From Lysobacteraceae bacterium NML91-0213 (GTDB lineage Bacteria > Pseudomonadota > Gammaproteobacteria > Xanthomonadales > Xanthomonadaceae): a DNA stretch of 64,000 nt. Numbering within the stretch: the stretch's first letter is position 1; each line of letters opens with the position of its first letter. Location of the stretch: positions 769,095 through 833,094 of the forward strand of contig NWQL01000001.1 in assembly GCA_002798175.1 (NCBI GenBank). Direction: 5' to 3'. The translations under genes and the position numbers were made by a program. This document shows, piece by piece, positions 42,377 to 48,761 of the stretch. The notes beneath the pieces are model-generated. The model worked only from the letters and a program-made list of their open reading frames with translations, ran no database searches and had not been told where the DNA came from.

Positions 42377-43804
42377 ATGTCCAACGATGCATCCCAGCAG
42401 GCTTTTGCCGCCGCCGCGGCGGAATTCGACGCTATGGCACGCCGCTTCTGGGGCGCATGGAGCGAGGCACTGCAGCCCGCGACGGCGCAGGGCAACGCCT
42501 TCGGGCAGGCGGGATTCGCATCCGGCGCGCATGGCATGCCCGGTTTCGGGGCCAGCGTGGCTGGCCTCCCCGGGTTCGGCCCGGCAGGTGTCGCGGGCCC
42601 GATGAACTGGTGGGCAGGGCACGCGCAGGCCCCTGCGGCCCAGCAGGCGGCATCGCGTTTCGAGGCTCTGGCGCGGCAGTGGTATGCGCAGATGCAGCAG
42701 CTTGTGGCGGGCTTTGCCGGCCGCGAGGGCAGTGCCGGAGACATCGTCGAGGCATGGAAGCAGCTGCTGGCGAACGCCGGCGGCGACCCGTTCGCACAGA
42801 TGCTCGCCACTGCACAGCAGCAGGCCGGCTCGCTGGGGCCGCAGGCGTGGCTGGCGCAGGCGTCCCCCTGGCTGCAGCGGATGCAGGGCGGCGCCGAGTG
42901 GCTGCAGACCCCGACGTTCGGCTTCGCACGCGAGCACCAGGAACGCTGGCAGCGACTGGCACAGGCGCAGATCGACCTGCAGCAGAAGATGGAGGCCTAC
43001 AACGCCCTCATGGCAAGGGTGACGCAGGACGGGCTGGTGATCTTCGAGCGCAAGCTGGCCGAGCGTGAGTCGCCGGGGCTGCAGATCGATTCACCGCGCG
43101 CGCTGTTCGACCTCTGGATCGACGCTGCGGAGGAGGCCTATGCGCCAGTGGCGCTTGGCGAGGAGTTCCGCCACGTCTACGCGGCGCTGGTGGATGCGCA
43201 GATGCGCGTGCGCCAGGCGGTGCAGCACGAAGTGGAACTGGTCTGCGCGCTGTTCGACATGCCGACCCGTAGCGAGCTGGATGGAGCGCATCGCAAGGTC
43301 GTGGAGCTGGAGCGCCAGGTGCGCCGCCTGCGCGATGCGGTCGCGGCGCTGACCGGTGGCAGTGGTGGACGGCCCGGTGCCGCGGTCACCGGAAATGCCG
43401 GCAGCGCTGCCGCAGGCGCCCCGGCGCGTGCGGGGTCTGTCCAACCAGCGTCCGCGTCGGAGAGTGCTGGCCGCATGCAGGCAAAGACGACGAGCCGCGC
43501 AGCGACGCCGGCCCGTACACGAGGCACGACCCGGGCTGCCGCAGGGCCTGCAACCGGCGGTGCCGTGCCACGCGGTTCGAAAGTCGCTGCGGGCGGCGGG
43601 GCAGCGGGAGGCAAGGCCGCGAAAACCTCGACCCGTGCGGCGACGGGTAACCCCGGCAAGCCCTCGGCGCGCAAGGCGGCGGCCACGAAACGTCCCCGGC
43701 GCGAGGTCGCAGCAGAACCGGCACGACAGGGGCAGCGCATGCTGTTTTCCCCCGCGCACGCTACGCCGACCGCACCGAAGCCGCTGAAGAAGGGGAAGCG
43801 CTGA
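42377..43804 (+). CDS. phaE: Class III polyhydroxyalkanoate synthase subunit PhaE with long basic tail
   Basis: PhaE is the non-catalytic partner of PhaC in class III PHA synthases. From ATG 42377 (GGAGGTCCC ribosome site) the protein has 475 residues. Residues 1 to about 322 are the PhaE core (AFAAAAAEFDAMARRFW; SPWLQRMQGGAEWLQ). The remaining ~150 are an Ala/Gly/Lys/Arg/Pro/Thr-rich tail with repeated basic clusters (e.g. RKAAATKRPRR), resembling histone H1-like tails of PhaF/AlgP proteins. Typical PhaE proteins are about 360 residues, so the tail is an addition. It overlaps nothing, and phaC starts one base after its stop. Confidence 0.88.
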   Translation: MSNDASQQAFAAAAAEFDAMARRFWGAWSEALQPATAQGNAFGQAGFASGAHGMPGFGASVAGLPGFGPAGVAGPMNWWAGHAQAPAAQQAASRFEALARQWYAQMQQLVAGFAGREGSAGDIVEAWKQLLANAGGDPFAQMLATAQQQAGSLGPQAWLAQASPWLQRMQGGAEWLQTPTFGFAREHQERWQRLAQAQIDLQQKMEAYNALMARVTQDGLVIFERKLAERESPGLQIDSPRALFDLWIDAAEEAYAPVALGEEFRHVYAALVDAQMRVRQAVQHEVELVCALFDMPTRSELDGAHRKVVELERQVRRLRDAVAALTGGSGGRPGAAVTGNAGSAAAGAPARAGSVQPASASESAGRMQAKTTSRAATPARTRGTTRAAAGPATGGAVPRGSKVAAGGGAAGGKAAKTSTRAATGNPGKPSARKAAATKRPRREVAAEPARQGQRMLFSPAHATPTAPKPLKKGKR

Positions 43805-43805
43805 C

Positions 43806-44876
43806 ATGGCCGGGCCACTCAATATCGGTTTCGACACCCTGGTGCAGGACGCGACCACCTTCCAGCAGAAGCTCGCCGCCGGCACGCGCACGCTGCACGA
43901 GCTGGGAGACACCGACTTCGGCGTCACGCCGCGCGAAGAGGTCTGGCGCGACGGCAAGGTGGTGTTGTACCGCTTCCGCGGCGAACAGGCGCCAACGGCG
44001 AAAGTGCCTCTGCTGATCTGCTATGCGCTGGTCAACCGGCCCTACATGGTGGACCTGCAGGCGGATCGCTCGATGGTCCGCAACCTGCTCGCACTGGGCC
44101 AGGACGTCTACATCATCGACTGGGGCTATCCCGACCGCTCGGACCGCTTCCTCACGCTCGAGGACTACATCGAACGCTTCCTCGGCGGCGCGGTTGATCA
44201 CCTGTGCGACAGCCATGGGCTCGATGCGGTGAACCTGCTGGGTGTCTGCCAGGGGGGCACGTTCTCGCTGTGCTACGCGGCGCTGCATCCCGATCGCGTG
44301 CGCAACCTCGTCACCATGGTCACGCCGGTGGATTTCCATACCGACGACAACATGCTGTCGAACTGGACGCGCGAGATGGACGTGGATCTCTTCGTCGACA
44401 CGCTGGGCAACGTCCCGGCCGACATGATGAACCTCTGCTACCTCACCCTGAAGCCGTGGCGGCTGTTCGTGCAGAAGTACGTAGGGCTGGTCGACATCCT
44501 CGACGACCGCAAGGCGGTCGAGGACTTCCTGCGCATGGAGAAGTGGATCTTCGATTCGCCCGACCAGGCCGGCGAAGCATTCCGCCAGTTCGTCAAGCAG
44601 TTCTACCAGGGCAACGGTTTCGTCAACGGCGGCATCACCATCGGGGACCAGGAAGTGCACCTCGGTCTGGTGGAGATGCCGGTGCTCAACATCTACGCCG
44701 AGCAGGACCATCTGGTGCCGCCTTCGGCGTCACGACCGATGCGTGGGCTGGTCGGGACCGACGACTATTCCGAACTTTCGTTCCGCGGCGGCCATATCGG
44801 CATCTACGTCTCCGGGCGCGCGCAGAAGGAAGTGCCCGCCGCGATCAACGATTGGCTCACGGCCCGCTCGCGCTAG
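43806..44876 (+). CDS. phaC: Class III polyhydroxyalkanoate synthase catalytic subunit PhaC
   Basis: PhaC polymerises 3-hydroxyacyl-CoA into PHA granules. The 356-residue protein has class III length. Its lipase-like box is GVCQGGTF with the nucleophile Cys148; Asp301 (YAEQDHLVP) and His330 (FRGGHIGIY) complete the triad, each one residue below the Cys149, Asp302 and His331 known for Allochromatium vinosum PhaC. The arrangement phaE-phaC agrees with class III. All catalytic residues are present, so the enzyme looks functional. Confidence 0.95.
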   Translation: MAGPLNIGFDTLVQDATTFQQKLAAGTRTLHELGDTDFGVTPREEVWRDGKVVLYRFRGEQAPTAKVPLLICYALVNRPYMVDLQADRSMVRNLLALGQDVYIIDWGYPDRSDRFLTLEDYIERFLGGAVDHLCDSHGLDAVNLLGVCQGGTFSLCYAALHPDRVRNLVTMVTPVDFHTDDNMLSNWTREMDVDLFVDTLGNVPADMMNLCYLTLKPWRLFVQKYVGLVDILDDRKAVEDFLRMEKWIFDSPDQAGEAFRQFVKQFYQGNGFVNGGITIGDQEVHLGLVEMPVLNIYAEQDHLVPPSASRPMRGLVGTDDYSELSFRGGHIGIYVSGRAQKEVPAAINDWLTARSR

Positions 44877-44890
44877 CCAGGGAGGACGTC

Positions 44891-45097
44891 ATGAACCCAC
44901 CAACCAACCGGCCGGCGCTCTCCCGCTCGATCAACGACCGTGTGCTAGCGGGTGTCCTCGGCGGCATCGCGCGCAGGATGGGCTGGAATTCGACCGCGGT
45001 ACGGCTGGGTTACATCCTGCTGTCCGTCATCTCGGCCGCCTTCCCCGGCATCATCGTGTACCTCGTGCTCTGGCTGGTCATGCCGGAGGGCGATTGA
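44891..45097 (+). CDS. PspC-domain membrane protein
   Basis: The 68-residue protein starts ATG 44891, with GGAGG at 44881-44885 as ribosome site. It has the PspC signature RVLAGVLGGIARRMGWNST followed by one membrane segment (LGYILLSVISAAFPGIIVYL). PspC domains occur in phage-shock and membrane-stress proteins. The small single-domain form has no proven role. It may be co-transcribed with phaEC, 14 bases upstream. Confidence 0.85.
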   Translation: MNPPTNRPALSRSINDRVLAGVLGGIARRMGWNSTAVRLGYILLSVISAAFPGIIVYLVLWLVMPEGD

Positions 45098-45235
45098 AGG
45101 CATGAGGTCCAGCGCGCCCACGGCACCGTTCCACTCACAGGCCTTCCGGTCACGCTTCGAGCACGTGGGCATTCCATCTCCGCGGGCCCGCCCAGCAGCG
45201 CTTCGAAGGCATCCTGGATCCCAAAGCCCTGTGTC

Positions 45236-45712
45236 GTGACCCGTAGGGCGCCTGCACTGCGTCTGTTCGCGCTTCTCGCCGGGGCGGTGTGGACGATGCC
45301 GAACACGGCACTGGGCCTGGTCGCCGGTGTGGCCGGCATGCTGGCTGGCGCGCGTCCCCGATGGTCGGAACGGGACCTCGCGCTGGTGTTCGTTCGCTAC
45401 CCGTGGGGCCCGGGTGGCGCGATGACGCTCGGCAACATCATCCTGCAGACGGGCGAGAACCTCGACGTCGCGTGCACCACCTACGCGCATCGTGCCGGCC
45501 TCTGCGTGGACCCATCCATCCGCATCGGTGACCACGAGCGCGCACACGTCTACCAGTACATGGCGCTTGGCCCGCTGTTCCTTCCGATCTATTTCGCCTG
45601 CGGCGGCGTCAGCGTGCGCAACCGCTTCGAACGCGCCGCCGACCGCTATGCGATGACGGGGAAGGGCTGGTGGCCGTGGCCGATCGGGGCGCTTCCACGC
45701 CGACCGGGATGA
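45236..45712 (+). CDS. Uncharacterised membrane-associated protein with an HExxH motif
   Basis: I do not recognise a named family. The 158-residue product starts at GTG 45236, has a hydrophobic N-terminus (LRLFALLAGAVWTMPNTALGLVAG) and a second hydrophobic stretch near residue 110 (LGPLFLPIYFACGG). Between them lies HERAH, which matches the HExxH zinc-protease consensus; whether it binds zinc is open. The rest is rich in Arg and Gly. It is separated from PspC by 138 bases that show nothing notable. Confidence 0.6.
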   Translation: MTRRAPALRLFALLAGAVWTMPNTALGLVAGVAGMLAGARPRWSERDLALVFVRYPWGPGGAMTLGNIILQTGENLDVACTTYAHRAGLCVDPSIRIGDHERAHVYQYMALGPLFLPIYFACGGVSVRNRFERAADRYAMTGKGWWPWPIGALPRRPG

Positions 45713-45749
45713 CCCGCGCCAGGGGCGCCGTGGCGGGAGGTTCCCGCGT

Positions 45750-46418
45750 CTAGCCGCCGCGTACGCGTGCCCATGCGGCGAGCAGTGCCTCGCGGAATGG
45801 AGCCGGAATCGCGCTCTCATGCGGAGTCGTGGCATGGCTGCCGCCGAAAGCGGGAACGCCGGGCGGCTGGACGATGGACTCGCCTTCGAGCACGAAGTCA
45901 CGATCGCGCGTGTGCAGGACCAGCTTGACCTGCCGAGGGTCGACGCCACCGCCGCAGAACGTACTGAATCCGACCAGGACTTCCGCGAATCCATCGCCGT
46001 CGAGATCCTCGACGAGAAGTGCGTCATCCAGGAAATGGCCGTCAAAATCCAGGCCCTCGCATTCGATGATCTCCGTGTGCCGCCACGCCTCACGGAACGG
46101 CTGCGGCGCGTGCGGGGTCTCGACGTGCTGTGCCACATGCAGCGTCAGGCGCTCCATAACGCCGTTGTCGTCACTGCGCGTAATGGAGTGTTGCCCGAGC
46201 AGCAGGACGTTGCCCCCGGCGGCATCGGTATAGCGAAGCGCTCGATCAGCACTCGCCGCGCTCGTCGGCAGCGCGGGGGAGGTCACGTCGACGTCCTGCA
46301 CCTGCATGCTGGTGTCCTGATCGGAATGGCCCCGACTCACCGACGTGGGCGGGGTGCCGCCACTGCAAGCGGCCAGCATGGCCAACAGCATGGATATCGC
46401 GGAGTATCTGCTGCGCAT
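45750..46418 (-). CDS. Predicted lipoprotein downstream of the T6SS effector (immunity candidate)
   Basis: The 222-residue protein has a lipoprotein signal with lipobox LAAC (Cys18) and a DLDGDGFAEVLVG segment like calcium-binding FG-GAP repeats. No family with known function was recognised. Its ATG lies one base after the effector stop, the typical position for an effector's immunity gene. A periplasmic lipoprotein would be suited to guard against a peptidoglycan-cutting toxin; this is inference. It ends the leftward T6SS arm. Confidence 0.7.
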   Translation of the reverse strand: MRSRYSAISMLLAMLAACSGGTPPTSVSRGHSDQDTSMQVQDVDVTSPALPTSAASADRALRYTDAAGGNVLLLGQHSITRSDDNGVMERLTLHVAQHVETPHAPQPFREAWRHTEIIECEGLDFDGHFLDDALLVEDLDGDGFAEVLVGFSTFCGGGVDPRQVKLVLHTRDRDFVLEGESIVQPPGVPAFGGSHATTPHESAIPAPFREALLAAWARVRGG

Positions 46419-46419
46419 G

Positions 46420-48225
46420 CTAGCGCGTGCTTCCGGCAGCGTGGGAGTTCACAGCAATTCCGAGTTCGGCATTGAGTGTGGCGACCGTTGAGACGTCCAG
46501 TCTGGGGTCATGTACCTCGGTACGCGCGAATTCCAGGTACGTGAGCGGTACGTAATAGCGCATCGAAGTCTTTTTGAACGCGGCGAAGTTGATCTGGTCG
46601 GACTGGTTGCCACCCAATATGATCGGATTGCCGTTGACGGCCTTGGCGTAGACGAACCCGACATGGCTGGTGCCGACGACCCCCAGTGCACCGTAGATCG
46701 CTGCATCGATCTGCGCGAAGTTGGCGTCGCTGACGAATGAGCGGGCACGAAAGTGATCCTTGGAGATCGTGTAGCCCGCTTCCCGTAGACACCAGTTGAC
46801 GAATGAAGCGCACCACGCGTTGTCGGAGCCGGACAGGGACTTGAGCCACTTAGTTCCGAGCTCGTGGTGGTAGTTGATCGTCCGCCCGATGACGTCTTCC
46901 GTCCTGCCGGCCCAGCGGGTGGCCTCTGCATAGGCGTGCTCCATCCAGGGGGCCCGGCGCTGGGTGAGTGGGACGATTGCAAGTGGGTGACCTTCGTTCT
47001 CACGACTGCGGGTGCCGACGGTGGGGGACGCATGGCGGCGTACGGGTCGGGTCGTGCGTGGAGCGGTTGCCGCGGTGGAGGTGCCACGTGGCGGGAGGAC
47101 CAGACGCTGGCCGGGTTGGATCAGGTGCGGATTCCGCACGGATTGCCGGTTTGCCGCCAGGATGCTCGCCGTGTCGGTGCCGTGGCGGGCCGCGATGGAC
47201 GAGAGCGTGTCGCCGCGTCTGACGGTGTAACGCGTCGGCGCGATGGGTGGCGGGGCTGCCCCCTGCGGCGACGATCCCATATTCGACGCTGCCGCCCCCG
47301 TGTGCACCATCAGGACCTGGCCTGGCCGGATCTTGTCCGCATGGCGCACGGTGGGCGAATTCGCCTGTAGCAACTGCGAGTTGGTGGTACGGAAACGCCT
47401 GGCGATCATTGACAGCGTGTCGCCAGGCTGGACGACGTAGCGCACCGGCGCCGGGGACGGCGGGGTTGCTGCCTCGCGTGTCGGCGTGTGCGGCTGCGAG
47501 ACGCCCTCGAAGATGTCGCGCAGACGCGAAAGCACGATGGAGCGCGAACGTTGCTCGAGGGTAATACGACCGATCTCGGATGCTGCATCAGTCGCCTCGA
47601 GCAGGATGACCTCCTCACCGTCGGTGGTGGTCACCATGGCCGGTAGTGCGCCGCGGGCGTCGGTCCTCACGTGCGTTGGGCTCCCGTTGCGTACGACCTG
47701 GACCGGATAGTCGGCGAGCGGCCGCGCGCCGTCCGACAGGGATACCGAGGTGACGTATACCCACCGTTCCCTGCGAGTCTCCTGGTTGGCGTTGTAACCC
47801 TCCATCTGCTCCATCGCAGCCATGATGTCGCCCAGCTGGGCGTCGCTCATGGTGCTGAGCAGGGTGTTTTCACCGAGGCTGGTACGCCGCTTGACGAAGG
47901 CCAGGTACTTCTCGGTGTCATTCTCGTTGGGCGGCGCGTACTTGTAGATTGCATCGCGCAATGACAGGTGGTCGTACCCCCGCCGCAGCAATTTGCGCTT
48001 CTCCGTGCGCCCCGCCTCCGGGCTGGCGAAGATCGCAAACCGCCCGTTGGGAGTGTCCGCCGTGCCTATCACGCCTTCGTACAGGCGGCTTGGCCGGAGA
48101 TTCCCGGGATTGTTGAGCCGCCAGGCGAGGGTGCCGCCGCTGCGTAGCAGCCGGTCGCCATTTTCCGCGGTGTATTCCACCGTCCTGATGTCTGCGTGGT
48201 AGCCCGCGCGCACGAACGTGGTCAT
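46420..48225 (-). CDS. Putative T6SS effector: muralytic-type N-domain, two LysM repeats, C-terminal Cys/His amidase-like domain
   Basis: The 601-residue protein has four parts. Residues ~25-145 (RLNNPGNLR; YKYAPPNENDTEKY) resemble phage virion muralytic domains. About 155-230 look Ig-like. Two LysM repeats (~262-307 and 332-377, each with GDTLS and PGQ) bind glycan. A C-terminal NlpC/P60-like domain (about 430-560, TIGR02594 type) has Cys472 in NAWCASFVNWC and His521 in GTSHVGF. No signal peptide is present, which fits delivery by VgrG/Hcp. It overlaps its upstream neighbour by four bases. Peptidoglycan cleavage is predicted by domain content, not shown. Confidence 0.75.
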   Translation of the reverse strand: MTTFVRAGYHADIRTVEYTAENGDRLLRSGGTLAWRLNNPGNLRPSRLYEGVIGTADTPNGRFAIFASPEAGRTEKRKLLRRGYDHLSLRDAIYKYAPPNENDTEKYLAFVKRRTSLGENTLLSTMSDAQLGDIMAAMEQMEGYNANQETRRERWVYVTSVSLSDGARPLADYPVQVVRNGSPTHVRTDARGALPAMVTTTDGEEVILLEATDAASEIGRITLEQRSRSIVLSRLRDIFEGVSQPHTPTREAATPPSPAPVRYVVQPGDTLSMIARRFRTTNSQLLQANSPTVRHADKIRPGQVLMVHTGAAASNMGSSPQGAAPPPIAPTRYTVRRGDTLSSIAARHGTDTASILAANRQSVRNPHLIQPGQRLVLPPRGTSTAATAPRTTRPVRRHASPTVGTRSRENEGHPLAIVPLTQRRAPWMEHAYAEATRWAGRTEDVIGRTINYHHELGTKWLKSLSGSDNAWCASFVNWCLREAGYTISKDHFRARSFVSDANFAQIDAAIYGALGVVGTSHVGFVYAKAVNGNPIILGGNQSDQINFAAFKKTSMRYYVPLTYLEFARTEVHDPRLDVSTVATLNAELGIAVNSHAAGSTR

Positions 48226-48761
48226 AGCGCACCCTTCTCCTCGCCCCCCGGAACACCGCCCGCCTTTCGTATCACATCCTCGATCGAGTGGCCCTTCGGC
48301 GCGACGTCGTTGCTGTCGAGAAGGAAGATCCAGCGGCCTTCTTCCTCGAGCTGTTCGAGCCTGAAGCGCTCGGTGCGGACGACCGCGTGCGCGTCGTAGG
48401 GTGTCGAGGCGTAATCCAGTGTGGCGATGGTCAGCATGAGGCCACGATCGTGAGGAACCACCACGGCGTCGCGAGTGGTGAAGTCCGCGGTCGCTGTGCG
48501 CGTGACGGTGAATTCCATGGTTGGTGAGTCGACTTCGCGGATGACGGGCACCTGGTGCCAGGTTTCGGTGTCATCAGGCCGGAAGAGGAAGGTGTAGACG
48601 TGGAAGCTGTGGGCATTCTGGTGCGCGACGAAGCCGCTGTTGATTCGCAGCTGCCCGACCGGCGTCTGGATGGTGTAGTCGCCCGTGGCATATGTCTGTG
48701 CATGAAGGGCCGGTGCGCACAGGGCGAAGGCGATGAAGAAGATGGTTGATCTCAGCATCAT
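48222..48761 (-). CDS. Small exported protein between vgrG and the effector
   Basis: The 179-residue protein has a cleavable signal (LRSTIFFIAFALCAPALHAQ, next residue Thr) and a mature part with NAHSFHVYTFLF and WHQVPVIREVDS. This pattern recalls CarG-like periplasmic self-protection proteins, but the similarity is weak. It overlaps vgrG by four bases (ATGATG preceded by AGGAG; the second ATG at 48758 has the better spacing) and the effector by four. T6SS adaptors of the known kinds are cytoplasmic, so an exported protein here is more likely an immunity factor than a chaperone. Confidence 0.7.
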   Translation of the reverse strand: MMLRSTIFFIAFALCAPALHAQTYATGDYTIQTPVGQLRINSGFVAHQNAHSFHVYTFLFRPDDTETWHQVPVIREVDSPTMEFTVTRTATADFTTRDAVVVPHDRGLMLTIATLDYASTPYDAHAVVRTERFRLEQLEEEGRWIFLLDSNDVAPKGHSIEDVIRKAGGVPGGEEKGAL

